Positions 36,744-48,653 of a stretch of DNA of 64,000 nt are shown piece after piece (position 1 is the first letter of the stretch; each line of letters begins with the position of its first letter). This stretch comes from Bathynomus jamesi (Eukaryota > Arthropoda > Malacostraca > Isopoda > Cirolanidae): assembly GCA_023014485.1 (NCBI GenBank), contig JAJOZX010001572.1, forward strand, positions 818,501 through 882,500. The letters are read 5' to 3'. Position numbers and translations under genes: made by a program. The notes under the pieces were generated by a model. That model worked only from the letters and a program-made list of their open reading frames with translations. It had not been told where the DNA came from and ran no database searches.

Positions 36744-36824
<81 letters not shown>
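36744..36824. repeat. (TA)n microsatellite
   Basis: A pure TA array directly after the Penelope-like fragment. Confidence 0.95.
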
Positions 36825-36829
<5 letters not shown>

Positions 36830-37882
36830 ATTAAATAAAAATTAACAGTTACGAAATTGGAAAAGTTTATTGGCAGACCAAATAGTCCATATGACAAATA
36901 GTAATATTCAATTATCTCAAGTTACATCTCATACTTCTATATACTTAATTTAGCAGACTCGCACGTGTTATTGAATTTTACAAAAAATTTCGAGTTCACA
37001 TCAGTATTAAAGTCCCCCATTATTATACAATGAGAATATTTGACATTATCTAATAGTAACTTACTTCTGTAAAGCAAATTGATGTATTTATTTAGATTAA
37101 TGTCATTATTTTATGGTAAATAGGAGTTTGCAATTAAAATATATTCGTTGTTCACGTATAAATGAGTTCCAAAAAACCTCACATTGTCGCTCGTTAGGAA
37201 TCTTATATATTTTTGTCAATTTTTTTTTCTTATTAAGAAGCCAACTCTACCAAAGGGACCCCCTACCGTATAATAACTCGTTTGATAAGTCTGCTGCCGA
37301 GGAAGCATGATATATAAAGTCATAATGAACACTAGAGAAAAGTTTTAGTTCTTGTTAACCAGTGCTCCTGCGGGAGTATCAAATCTGCACTGTCACAAAT
37401 TTTATGAACATCTACAACTGAATTTATTAATGATCTTAAGTATATATGTAAATATATACACGTGTGTGTGGTGTGTGTGTGTGTGTGTGTGTGTGTTTAC
37501 TTAACTGAAATGAAAACATGTTGAAATGACAAATATTACCTCTACCTAATTTAAACGCTTCATGAATAATAAGTATTCGGAAAATTATGGTTGTTTGAAG
37601 TCATTCCAAAAGTCGTAAACATCATTTGACAAATTAAGTTTCCAGTTTTCATTTTAAAAAAATCCACTCAAACTATTTTCTCAATTTGTGAATATAACCA
37701 CGCAAAATAACGGTTCATGTGGATTCATAACTTCCTAACAACAATTAATATAATAATATTTATTAATAACAACGGAATCGCTCAGCTTAATTATAGCTCC
37801 GTGTATATATATATATATAATATATATATATATTAATATATATATATATATATATAATATATTATATATATATATAATATAT

Positions 37883-37914
<32 letters not shown>

Positions 37915-37950
37915 GGGAATGAACTCAGAATGGTCCCCTGAGTTTTTTAT

Positions 37951-38384
37951 GATACACACAGACAGTGCATGGAACAAGGAACTCTTCTGGGATAATTAAA
38001 TCCACTATAGTCCGAATAAGTAATGGTAAATGACAAATACCATAGTTTTTTCTTTTTCATGATGCTAGCCCGACGGGGCAACGGGTCACTCGCAAAGAGG
38101 TCCCATAAATATAGCTTCCCTCACCAGCTATCTGCAAAGCAGACAGGATCCAGCTTTGGGACATGGATCTAGGGTTTAAAGCACCTAGCCATGCTACATT
38201 TAGATAGCTGGTGAGGAAGCTATATTTATGGGACCTCTTTGCGAGTGACCCGTTGCCCACGTCGGGCTAGCATCATGAAAAAGAAAAACTATGGTATTTG
38301 TCATTTACCATTACTTATTCGGACTATAGTGGATTTAATTATCCCAGAAGAGTTCCTTGTTCCATGCACTGTCTGTGTGTATCA
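37951..38384. repeat. TA-flanked foldback repeat, about 180-bp arms
   Basis: The left arm (GATACACACAGACAGTGCATGG... to CACCAGCTATCT) is inverted at the right (GATAGCTGGTGAGG... to CACTGTCTGTGTGTATC) with a loop of about 70 bp (AAAGCAGACAGG...CATGCTACATT). (TA)n arrays of about 100 and 20 bp flank it. No coding signal. Confidence 0.85.
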
Positions 38385-38403
38385 TATATATATATATATA
38401 TAT

Positions 38404-39357
38404 ACAGGGTGTCCCAAAAAACTATATCCTCTTTATAGCATCATATATTTTATAATTTTTAAAAAAACCAAACAATATATTGTTATAGCAATCTAAGTGA
38501 TCAAAATGTTATAGCGAGTTGTTTGCATATAAAATTTAATTAACTACGCCAAGTGCTCAAAATGTTCTCCGGCGGCATGAATGCACTTTTGAATGCGTCG
38601 ACTAACTGATTCGCAGACATGGACTAATGTGGATGCTGTGATGGTCCCGCACTTTTCCCTAATTGCATCCTTAAGGTGTTCGAGTGTTGCGGGTCTTGTA
38701 CCATAAACTGCATCCTTCAGGTAGCCCCACAAGTAAAAATCAAGTGGAGTCAAGTCCGGTGAACGTGGAGGATATTCAACGCTTCCTCTTCGTCCTATCC
38801 AACGGTTAGGCAACCTTTCATCGCGGTACCTTCAGACATCACAATGATAATGAGGGGGGGGGGCTCCATCTTGTTGAAAGTAAAAGTCGTCGTTTCCAAA
38901 CAACTTCCGAACTGCAGGTATAATTTCTGTCCGCAGCATGTCGGGATATGCGGCACCGGTAACTGTCCCATTAAAGAAAAATGGTCCAACCAAACCCCTG
39001 GATGATAAACCACACCATGCTGTTAATCCTGGTAAATTAACATGTTTATCCACATAAACGTGTGGATTATCAAGTGACCAGTACCTGCAGTTGTGTCGAT
39101 TTACTGTGCCATTCAGCTTGAAGGTAGCTTAGTCGACGCATTCAAAAGTGCATTCATGCCGCCGGAGAACATTTTGAGCACTTGGCGTAGTTAATTAAAT
39201 TTTATATGCAAACAACTCGCTATAACATTTTGATCACTTAGATTACTAATTTACCTTTCATTGGCAATTGCTATAACAATATATTGTTTGGGTTTTTTTA
39301 AATTATAAAATATATGATGCTATAAAGAGTATATAGTTTTTTTTGGGACACCCTGTA
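38404..39357 (-). mobile_element. Mariner-group element, deletion/inversion derivative with long TIRs
   Basis: The ends CAGGGTGTCCCAAAAA and TTTTTTGGGACACCCTG are flanked by TA. The inverted arms extend about 200-230 bp and include the last codons of the transposase. Between them the minus strand encodes [29 protein letters not shown] and, in another frame, PPRSPDLTPLDFYLWGYLKD and CIHAAGEHFEHLA. Two of the three catalytic Asp motifs remain. The N-terminal half is replaced by an inverted copy of the 3' end, so this cannot make transposase. Confidence 0.88.
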
Positions 39358-39462
39358 TATATAATCTTTAGGGACACTGTTTGCGCCACTGGTGTCTCTT
39401 ATTTACTTAACCGTATGAACGTCCTTGAAAAGTGCATATGAGGCCAATGAGGCGAGACTTAC

Positions 39463-39581
39463 TGGTGTGCTGGTATCTTGAAAGCGATGATTCCTCCTGG
39501 AATTTGAGTGATTAAGTAACCCCAAAAGAAGGAAGAATCAACAACTCCGATGACGTCGTCCGACCATTCAACCTCTTGTTT
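39463..39581 (-). CDS. VGlut: VGLUT exon d (membrane segment 2, SSFFWGY motif)
   Basis: A 119-nt exon with acceptor TTTTCAG and donor GTAAGT. It encodes KQEVEWSDDVIGVVD, then SSFFWGYLITQIPGG, then IIAFKIPAH plus two bases of a split codon. SSFFWGY-(L/I)-(I/V)-TQIPGG is the transmembrane-2 signature of VGLUTs and related SLC17 members. The residue before SSFFWGY is aspartate, as in insect VGlut. Mammalian VGLUT2 has a functionally important histidine there (H128). The splice donor is only about 105 bp from the end of a mariner-type element (38404-39357). Confidence 0.96.
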
Positions 39582-40536
39582 CTGAAAATGATACCACTGT
39601 CATCATACACTTTGTATTTCAAAGACAGTAAATTATATCCCACAGTCTACGGACTAACCTAGTCCCCTCGCAACGCCTCTACAAAAGTAAATACACTTTT
39701 CGTGAACTCGAGGAAAGCCAGTCAGTCACTAAACTTACAAAAGAACACAGCCATCAAAATTTGGGGCTTCGTATCCGAAGTCACCTGGTCAAACTTCGTG
39801 AAGTTGCATTTAAAATCTACGTGACTCGTGAGTTTAAGGTAAATGTTAAGCTTTCAATAGATTAAAAAATATTAAAAAATATTAAGAATACATTAAAAAT
39901 ATTAAAAATATATATAAAATTGCAACAAGAATTCATAACTGGTTGAAAAAATTAATCAAACTAGTTTTTTAAAAAAGGGAAGCCGAATACACGGTCTTTT
40001 CAACCAATCACTTTATTTTTATACTGATTAAATTATTTTTCGAACCAATTATAAATTCTTGCTGTATTTTGAAATTTTGAGTATTTTTTTAATAGATTTT
40101 TCATCCTGGCGTGACTATGCCTGACTAATTTTAAATGACATTAATCATAGCCATATATACATTAAGGAGCGCTCAACATATTAATTATTAATAAAATATT
40201 TTATCAACAAGTGTTAGATTAAATTAATTTAAGTTAGGTTTCGTTTCATTAAGTTAAAATGATTAACAACTATGTTACTGAAATGTTAATAACCATAGTT
40301 TCGTAGGAAACATTAAATTATGTATGAAAATATTAGAGCCTACTACAGCGTCACGCCAAACTTAATCTAACCTAACCTAGCAACCCAAGAAAATATAATT
40401 TAGTCTAACCAAACTGAATTTAACCTACTTTAACTTAATTAAGTAATAAATGATGTACTAACTATATTTAGCACCACTGTATGGGAGAAAGTGATGCTTA
40501 TAAACTGATCTAATAAACGGCCTACCAAAAATATCG

Positions 40537-40539
40537 GTA

Positions 40540-40611
<72 letters not shown>
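40537..40611. repeat. (AG)n microsatellite
   Basis: A nearly pure GA array. Confidence 0.95.
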
Positions 40612-40614
<3 letters not shown>

Positions 40615-40770
40615 AAAGGCTTTGGAAGGCAAATAAGGGTTAAAAGGCCAAAAGCGTCATTTATATGCAAGCTCAAGGGCGATTGAGTTGTCAGAGCTGC
40701 TTAATTGGCTGGCTCTTGTCGACTCCTTGAGGGGTCAGGTTGGGAGAGAAAGGGGGTGGGAGTTCAGGCA

Positions 40771-40773
<3 letters not shown>

Positions 40774-40829
<56 letters not shown>
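40774..40829. repeat. (AG)n microsatellite
   Basis: A pure GA array ending in a G run. Confidence 0.95.
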
Positions 40830-40836
<7 letters not shown>

Positions 40837-41349
40837 CCAACCTAGGGTTTGAAAGCAATGTAAAAACAGAGTCGGCCGAGATGTGATTTATTGAAGTAAA
40901 AAATAAATAAATAAACACAAAACCAGACGTGGACGAGATTTACGATCCTTCTTCTAAGTAGTAGTAGTCGTCGTCGTCGTCCGTCGTCGGGATTTAAGTT
41001 CCCAAAGAATCGTTACGGAATTAAGAGGATTTTCGAAGCCGAATGACGATTCGCACTCCATTATTAAAGTTAATTAAGGAGGCAATTTGGGGACCCTTAA
41101 CGCAAACCTTATTTACAAAGAGATTGCAAAAAAAAAGTCAGTCTCTTTTATTTTTAGTGTTTTGAGGGCGAAATAAGAGACTACGACGAAGGAAGGTCTG
41201 ATTAAAGCTCTCTTACAATGATCTTATCTCTCGAAATGAATTGGACCTCCTTCAAAGGATCCACGGATTGAGGGACGAAGTATTGAAAGAGCTGAGAACC
41301 GATTCAAATGCGGATACAAGAGAAAAGATGACGATAACGCTACTCACAC

Positions 41350-41384
<35 letters not shown>

Positions 41385-41784
41385 ACAAAGGTCCTGATAA
41401 CGGGAGTGAGAGAGATTTTGTGAGAGATAGAGACAGATGACGAGAGATAAAAAATAAACTCGTAATGGTGTAAAAAACAAAATACAAAAAAGACAAAATC
41501 GAAAATGGAGTTAAAAAGAGACAAAACAAAAGAAGAAGAAGGGGAAGGAGAGGGGACTAAAAAGAGAGAAAAGAAAAAAAAGGGGAAAACCGGTTGGAGT
41601 TAGCCGGTTTCGATGGATGACACCTGTTGAAACTTCATTCAGAAATGCCTCAAGACTAAAGGGAAATGAATCCAAAAATTTCTTTTCAAATTAACGTCAT
41701 TTTTTTTTTTTTTTTCATTTTCTATTCATCATTATTTGTAAGGAACTTTTTTGCTCCATTTTCAATGGAGCGCGCGCGCGCGCT

Positions 41785-41818
<34 letters not shown>

Positions 41819-42109
41819 CTGGTCAAATTATTACAATCACCAGTCAAAAAAGTCTCTTTTTTTATATATACTCTTTAAGGAAATCAATTCATTATTAATA
41901 AATGAATCAGTAAAGATAAACTAAGTTATATTTTAAGAAATTTACCTAATAATTATACTCCAGTTTCAGTACCTTCCTCAGTACTGAAACTGTAGTATAA
42001 TAGCAAAGTTACGTCTTACTGAAAATCAGTTCCTCTTCCTTCAGTGATGGTAACTCTCCAGATATAAACCCCCATAGAAAGTTTATGGAAGATAATAAAA
42101 AGGAAAATA

Positions 42110-42335
42110 CAGGGTGTCCATAAAGTCACGCATCATAGGAACATAAGTAATGTCTATTTATTTATGTCCCCATCGGGCCAAATATGTTGAGGAACATTCA
42201 AAGAAACCCGCTTTTTCGTTTACAAACACCTTTTTGAGATTGGTGGGAATCATTTCGAACAAATAAATAAAACAAAATAAATAAATAAAACAAAATAACT
42301 ATTTTCCTACGATGCGTGATTTTATAGACACCCTG
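42110..42335. mobile_element. Mariner-type MITE, 226 bp, TA duplication
   Basis: The ends are CAGGGTGTCCATAAAGTCAC and GTGATTTTATAGACACCCTG, continuing with GCATCATAGG / CCTACGATGC. TA flanks both sides. No ORF. Confidence 0.86.
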
Positions 42336-44020
42336 TAGATGAGGAAGTGGAAACAAATATAACGGAACTAATTTGGGAACTAATTCGAGTCTTGCATCAT
42401 AATGTGAATCTCTGATATCACTTCTTCAAGCGCTTTATGAAACTAAACAACAAACGCGACAAAGTACTGAAAATGGAGTATGGTTATTACATAAAAGTTG
42501 TTGAAAGATAACTTATTTTACTTTTATTGATTCATTTCTTAAAAAAAACTGTAACCTAAAATTAAAACGTAACTTTTGATTGATGATTCAAATAATTTCG
42601 TCAGAGTTATCAATTAAAAACCCGCAAGAAAAACTAAAGCGGAAAAGCAGATAACGTCTTCAGCCCAAATAGTAATAAACCTTTTAATTTTTTATTTCGG
42701 GTAAAATTAAAAAAAAAACAGGACAACCTGACTGGTTGTTGATCAGACAAAAAAAAAAAATTAATAAATTTTTTTACACAAAAGTGAAAATCTTACAAAA
42801 AGAAGTAAATGGATGTATAAAAACCTTCAGCCAAAGAACAAATTTTAAAATAGTACGAGTAATATCGTCTATGTGAAAAGCGACTTATTTTTAAAATTTT
42901 TAACTTTTTATGAAGAAATATTCTACTGTTTCTCTATTGTCGTACTGAATGTAACGTAGACTGAACAAAAAATAAAATAAAACAGAAATGAACGACCTTT
43001 TACCAAAGGAAGTAAATAGTAATAATTGAAAATAATAAAAATAAAAAATAAAATTTCCACAAAATATTACAAAAGTATAAATTCGCAAGAGGTTGTGTAG
43101 TTTATGGAACCTTGCAATGATTGCTCGCAAAAATATGTTGGATAGTGTTGAGATTTACCAACATAAATATATGTGCGTACAGCTCGAGTTAATAGTCCAT
43201 TATTTTATCATGTTCAGCCTACACGACATAATTTATATAATTTACAGTCTACACAACATATTTACAACATAATATCATTTGTAATGGTTATGAAGTCCTT
43301 GTACATATTAATATGATGATAAGAGAAAAATATAATTTTTCTTTACTAAAAATATTAAAAATTTTAGTAGTGATAAAGTGTCTTTTGACTTGAATGATCT
43401 TACTACTGTTAATATTTTGTAGTTTTTTTCTTTGGCTGAATGGTTACAACCAAACACCTTAGTCTGATGGTTGTCGTTTTAAAAAATTTAACGTTTATAT
43501 AATGTCATGGTTTAATTTTAATTTAAGCAACAACCATTTGGGTTATTTTTTACTCAGTTGAAAAAAAGTTCACTACATGGGCTAAAAACTTTAAGCTTTA
43601 TTTGCTTCTCTGTTCTAGCTTTAATTGCGGTTTTTAACTTATATATATAATGTATGTGTGTGTGTGTGTGTGTTTGTGTGTGTGTGTAAGATACGATGGA
43701 ACATGTACTGTATAGAACATATGCATCTTAATTAGGTCAAAGCAGACAGTTCAAATGTATTTAAGGAATTAATGGTCCTATAGAAACTTACTTTTAACCT
43801 TTTGACTTTAGAAACTCCTTCCTAACTGCTGCTTTATATTCTTTTATTTAGACACTTTGCTTAATAAACCTCCGTCATTATTTACTATTCCTAACAAATC
43901 CCTTCTACATATTTCTACTGGTAGTCTCCTAAAACTATTTTTGACCCTGTCCTCTTAACGCTACTCTTAACGATAGTTCCTAAATATTTTGCAGTACCGG
44001 TATTCAAACCGGATTCTTAC

Positions 44021-44100
44021 CCCTGTTATGGTGGAATTGGCTGTCATCTGAACCACCGCGACGCCCAAGTTGCATCGCATCCCGAAGGAGATGATAAAAC
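44021..44100 (-). CDS. VGlut: VGLUT exon c (rest of membrane segment 1, FGMRCNLGVAV)
   Basis: An 80-nt exon with acceptor TTTCAAG and donor GTAAGA. It completes a split Gly codon and encodes FIISFGMRCNLGVAVVQM then TANSTITG. The FG(I/M)RCNLGVA block is the signature end of transmembrane helix 1 in all VGLUTs. It contains the arginine reported in mammalian VGLUT2 as a chloride/proton allosteric residue (R88 there). The following NST is an N-glycosylation sequon in the first luminal loop, at the same place as the NNST sequon of vertebrate VGLUTs. It is only about 0.8 kb from exon b, and too short to be seen as an open frame on its own. Confidence 0.93.
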
Positions 44101-44190
44101 CTTGAAATGAAACGTTTGTTTCAGAATGTAAAACTTTCTTAAAGATTAAAAAAGATTCAAATAGTTATCAAGAAGAAGAGGATTATACTA

Positions 44191-44266
44191 CAGGGTGATT
44201 CACTCGCTGGTAGCCCCTGAGTATCGTTAATATATCCGCTGGGACTACCAGCGAGTGAATCACCCT
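44191..44266. mobile_element. Tiny MITE, 76 bp, TA duplication
   Basis: CAGGGTGATTCACTCGCTGG and its perfect complement flank about 30 bp of unique sequence, with TA on each side. It is almost nothing but TIR. Confidence 0.82.
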
Positions 44267-44395
44267 ATATAATTTATTTGCAATTTTTATATTACCATCT
44301 CTGATTATACATAAAAATAGGATCTCAATCACTCATATTTCCTCCAAAAGAGTGTTATAATTTTATATTAAATCCATGATCCTTAAGCAATAATT

Positions 44396-44450
<55 letters not shown>

Positions 44451-44741
44451 TTCTAAATAAAATATAAATTAATAAATTCACAGTGAAAGAGTCACTTATA
44501 ACATAATATTACTCTAGTGATTCGCTCCCTTGCCAATTAGTGTTTTGGCCTTAATTGGATGCTCCATTCGACTACTTTTCTCCAAATGTTTTACAATCCA
44601 TAATGGCTGAAATACTCCATCATCCTTCCACAAGGACTGTAATTTAGGCACCGTTCAGATTTTAGGTGAGGGGAAAGATTGTTGTATAATAACAAAACAT
44701 AATGTGGGTATAGTGTTTATTTCAATCTGTGGAGGGAGGGA

Positions 44742-44846
44742 GAATTTCACAATTAAACACGGGAAAATAGTAAATGATGCAAAGCCACAGGGAAAAATGA
44801 AAAGCGATTTCAAGGCCTTTCGTGTATTTAGCAGTATACCTCGTGT
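44742..44846 (-). repeat. Decayed ribozyme-like repeat (family of 33699-33820)
   Basis: It shares GAATTTCACAATTAAACACG, AATGATGCAAA and the GGTATACTGC...ATACACGAAAGGCC segment with the copies at 33.7 and 48.4 kb. The CTGACGA box has been replaced by ACACACGA at the junction with (GT)n, so stem I and the first core box are lost. Confidence 0.65.
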
Positions 44847-44889
44847 GTGTGTGTGTGTGTGTGCGTGTGTGTGGTATAAAAATTCGTAC

Positions 44890-45017
44890 CTATGCTTGCG
44901 AGTACGGCCATCGTCACTCGTTTGGTCAGGTTGCAACAAGGACAATCGGGAGGGAGGATTCGATCTATCTTCCTCAAGGTGGGTCTCTCTCTATCAAGTT
45001 CCTCGTCACCTTCGACC
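44890..45017 (-). CDS. VGlut: VGLUT exon b (CPCC motif and start of membrane segment 1)
   Basis: A 128-nt exon with acceptor TTTTCAG and donor GTACGA. It encodes VEGDEELDRERPTLRKID, then RILPPDCPCCNLTKR, then VTMAVLASI. The CPCC pair followed by a basic residue and a hydrophobic run matches the juxtamembrane region and first transmembrane helix of insect VGlut, where a cysteine-rich patch precedes the helix. Phase 2 in and phase 1 out both fit the neighbouring exons. VGLUTs load glutamate into synaptic vesicles using the V-ATPase membrane potential, so this is the vesicle-membrane transporter of glutamatergic neurons. The opposite strand carries a (GT)n tract just inside the following intron. 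Confidence 0.92.
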
Positions 45018-45706
45018 CTGAAAACATAAAAGCAACATAAAGAATACACATTAGGATATTTATTAACAAAATAAAACGCTACAAATGTCAAATACTTATT
45101 AAAAATTCCTAAATCCTTTTGTCTTCTAAGGAAAATGTCTAATTTTTAACCTTAAAATTATCTTTAAAATTTTTCTTTTAAGTAAGAATTAAATATCAAA
45201 GGACGACATAAAACTTTAAAATATACATATTATTAGTGAATTACTATTCAAACGTTTCACCTTACAGAAAAATAGTGATTCATAGGAATCACGAAACAAT
45301 GACCAAAGGACAAATCAAACTGAATATAAAGTCTATGGTAAATACAACTACTATTTCAATATGAAAAAAATTACACGATAAATATTTGTAAAAATTTCTC
45401 AGTAAGACTACAATAATATGTTAATAATGATAAAATTAATAAATAAATAGGAAAATATAAACTATTTCTAGTAGCCTCCTAAACGTCCTTGAGCAGAAGA
45501 TAAATTGCTTAACAAATAAATACAAAAACATTCAAATTCGACATCAACACTCCACAATAACATTCCACTCCACGATCACCGACAAAATCTAGGAAAACGC
45601 AGATTTAAAAATTTTATAATAATAATAATAATAATAATAATATATGCTTATTTTGGGCCGAAATTTATATTCATAAGATTTACATTATCTATACACGAAA
45701 ATTTAC

Positions 45707-45746
45707 GTGTGTGTGTGTGTGTGTGTGTGTGCGGGAGAGACACATA

Positions 45747-45801
<55 letters not shown>
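45707..45801. repeat. (GT)n and (AG)n compound microsatellite
   Basis: A GT array followed by a 50-bp GA array. Confidence 0.95.
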
Positions 45802-45807
<6 letters not shown>

Positions 45808-46425
45808 AAATACTGTTTCCCCGAAATTCAGAGACCATTTGAGTGACGTTCATTAATTGGAATTATTTGAAAGATTCTTGTTTTTTTTTCGTTTTATGAA
45901 CGTGTGACTCGCGACATCCTTTGCCCAAAAGTCATCTTCGATCTTTGACGATTAACCTTCCAAACGGGAAGTCACGATTCGCTTCAAACTTTTTAAACAA
46001 TTTTTTTCTATTTCTGTTTCTATTTTTTAAATTTGTATTTTATTTAAAATTGAAATACATAAATAAAAAAAATAAAAAATAAACATGAATAGAAGATAAC
46101 AAATCCTTTGCATTATATATACACACACACACACACACAGACAGGAATTACAAAATAAAACTGTACAATAATCTATTCAATGTTCGTTTATTACGCCACC
46201 ATAATTTACAACCAACGAGTTACGTTTGTTTAAATGGTATTAACGGACCGTCTATGGAAATGTTAACGCCAACTTTAAACCTCCGTTATAAAAGGCTAAA
46301 CCCGTCCGTCAACTTATTAAAACTTTTCATAAAGGAACAAAACTTTCGCGAGAATGAAGATGAAATGCGAGGCAGATTTTTCTAAGCTTTCAGCGAACCC
46401 TTTTACACTTCTAATGACTTCCGTT

Positions 46426-46426
<1 letters not shown>

Positions 46427-46484
<58 letters not shown>

Positions 46485-46504
46485 GTATATATATATATAT
46501 ATAA
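46427..46504. repeat. (TA)n microsatellite
   Basis: A nearly pure TA array. Confidence 0.95.
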
Positions 46505-47188
46505 CTGCAAACACGCAGTATAATTAACGTAAAGAACGACGCTTGTATAGGAGCTATTCCGCGCAAGATGAGAGAGAGAGAACGAAACAAATGAAAAAAT
46601 GAGGTAACCACCCGGGAGTCGAACCCGGGATCTTCCGATTGCCGGTCAGATATGATAACCACTACACCATGGGCCTCACTCATTCAAATGCCGTAATTCT
46701 TCTACATACGCGCAGAAACCAATGCCCCAAGGGGGCACCTCCCGCATGCCGTAACATTATATACATTTAACTGCAAACACGCAGTATAATTAACGTAAAG
46801 AACGACGCTTGTATAGGAAGATCCCGGGTTCGATTCCCGGGTGGTTACCTCATTTTTTCATTTGTTTCGTTCTCTCTCTCTCATCTTGCGCGGAATATCT
46901 CCTATACAAGCGTCGTTCTTTACGTTAATTATACTGCGTGTTTGCAGTTAAATGTATATAATGTTACGGCATGCGGGAGGTGCCCCCTTGGGGCATTGGT
47001 TTCTGCGCGTATGTAGAAGAATTACGGCATTTGAATGAGTGAGGCCCATGGTGTAGTGGTTATCATATCTGACCGGCAATCGGAAGATCCCGGGTTCGAT
47101 TCCCGGGTGGTTACCTCATTTTTTCATTTGTTTCGTTCTCTCTCTCTCATCTTGCGCGGAATATCTCCTATACAAGGTCGTTCTTTAC

Positions 47189-47190
<2 letters not shown>
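46504..47190. mobile_element. Giant hairpin of tRNA-derived SINE units
   Basis: About 330-bp arms are almost perfectly inverted around about 46800-46840. Each arm contains a tRNA-like head (CCATGGTGTAGTGGTTATC as A-box side, GGGTTCGATTCCCGGG as B-box side; minus strand at 46606-46676, plus strand at 47041-47114), a T-rich linker, the tail ...CTCCTATACAAGCGTCG..., ACGCAGTATAATTAACG and a GGCATGCGGGAGGTGCCCCC segment. The flanks are (TA)n arrays. Confidence 0.83.
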
Positions 47191-47241
<51 letters not shown>

Positions 47242-47399
47242 ATTTTTCCGTTAATAAGGAATTATGACGTTAATTTTAACGTTAAACTGTACTTACTGTA
47301 AATTGCTTTACGTTAATATTAACGTCTGAATTTTGGTATTAAAGGGAAAATATAACGTACTGAAATTACTAGAATAATTAACTTAAATGTCGCCTGACA

Positions 47400-47450
<51 letters not shown>

Positions 47451-48259
47451 GTAAGTGTGTGTGTGTGTGTGTGCGGTTTAATGTACGTAAGAATGTGTGG
47501 GTGTGTGTTGTGTGCTATGGAGGCCGTTCTTGACTGTAAACATGCGAGTCTCATCTCCGCTCTTACTTTAACTGCCTAAATAAGAGGGAATTACTACCTA
47601 ACAAGAAACCATTAACATGTTAAAAGGAATGCGGAAGAGTTGGCAGTCATGTGTATAAAAAAGCTTTTAAAAATTCGCCTCTTCAAATACACGAGGCAAA
47701 ACCTAAGAGGTAACTTTCGCTATTAATTAACCTCTTATAAGGTAGGTCTTCAAAGTCTTCCTTGTCTGAAGACCAATTATGGACTGAAGTTTTCCCAAAA
47801 ATATTCGTTGGTTGGTTGTTTTTTTTAAAACTTCCTATTTATTTATTATGATTTAGACATTCGAGAAGATTTCGTTCAAAGGGGGGTTTTGGGGGTTTGG
47901 AGTTTGGAGGGGAGTTAGTGGGTTAGCATTGAGGTTTTATGTTGCGTTATTGGTTATAATAAATTATTTTGTGAAGTGTATTTTATATGTATGGAATTTT
48001 GTTTTGTAACTACAACCAGCAGTGTGAATTAGCGTAAGGCTGCTGTGCTGTCGTGGTTAAAAAGAAGGGGTGAAAAAGGTTGGAGGGAGGGGGTGAATGA
48101 ATGAGGTTCTAAACGTGAACGATACTTTATGATCTCATTTATGAATATGATTTCCAACAATTAGTTTACAACTTCCAACAACTTATTACGAACAAATTCA
48201 ATAACCAAAAACCAATTAAAAACTTTAACCAATTTTCTTTCTTATAGGCGTTTTTTTTT

Positions 48260-48260
<1 letters not shown>

Positions 48261-48319
<59 letters not shown>

Positions 48320-48327
48320 CTCTCTCT

Positions 48328-48406
<79 letters not shown>
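48261..48406. repeat. (CT)n plus (TA)n compound microsatellite
   Basis: A CT array with few interruptions, then (TA)n. Confidence 0.95.
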
Positions 48407-48408
<2 letters not shown>

Positions 48409-48476
48409 GATGAATTTCACAATTAAACACATGAAATAAATGTGTGGTGGAAACCCATAAGAAACAATGGAAAGGG

Positions 48477-48522
48477 ATTCCAAGGCTTTTCGTGTGTACA
48501 ACAATACACCTCGTCAGGGAAT
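48477..48522 (-). ncRNA. Hammerhead-ribozyme-like motif, copy 2
   Basis: Minus strand: ATTCC, CTGACGA, extra G, GTGTA...TACAC with two added bases, GAAA, AGCC, TT, GGAAT. Stem I (ATTCC with GGAAT) is intact and stem II slightly disturbed. It lies in a repeat shared with 33699-33820, followed on the plus strand by a second, inverted and incomplete core (ATGACGA...AATACACGAAAGGCGCC, 48520-48560). Confidence 0.45.
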
Positions 48523-48605
48523 GACGAAGTGTATTGTTGAATACACGAAAGGCGCCTTAAAATCGCTTTTCCTTTTTCCTTGTGGATTTCTATTATATAT
48601 ATATA

Positions 48606-48650
<45 letters not shown>

Positions 48651-48653
<3 letters not shown>

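Larger units (their letters stand above)
23794..39462 (-). other. VGLUT intron d-e
   Basis: A 15.7-kb intron, the longest between recognised exons. It contains a small MITE (23981-24062), diverged tandem repeats (24560-25075), a palindromic hAT-type element (26463-26753), a MITE (27638-28102), AG/TA arrays, a LINE RT (29962-31540), ribozyme-like repeats (33485-33820), a hairpin SINE (34166-34378), the Penelope-like fragment (35604-36714), a foldback repeat (37951-38384) and the mariner derivative (38404-39357). 25380-26140, 28800-29600 and 31750-33050 show nothing recognisable except AACCTAA-like words. Confidence 0.75.
39582..44020 (-). other. VGLUT intron c-d
   Basis: A 4.4-kb intron with (AG)n at 40537-40611 and 40774-40829, (AC)n at 41346-41382, a GC/GT array at 41771-41815, a MITE at 42110-42335 and a (GT)n at 43650-43687. 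AACCTAA-like words occur near 40360-40440. No gene was recognised in 39600-40500 or 42340-43640. Confidence 0.8.
44101..44889 (-). other. VGLUT intron b-c
   Basis: A 0.8-kb intron. It holds a tiny MITE (44191-44266), an (AAT)n array (44398-44451), a decayed ribozyme-like repeat (44742-44846) and a (GT)n array (44841-44873). Confidence 0.85.

Noticed and set aside
47041..47114. tRNA gene candidate (A-box and B-box present)
   Set aside because: It is repeated in several inverted copies with a common SINE tail, and the acceptor stem does not pair by eye. It is a SINE head, not a functional tRNA gene.
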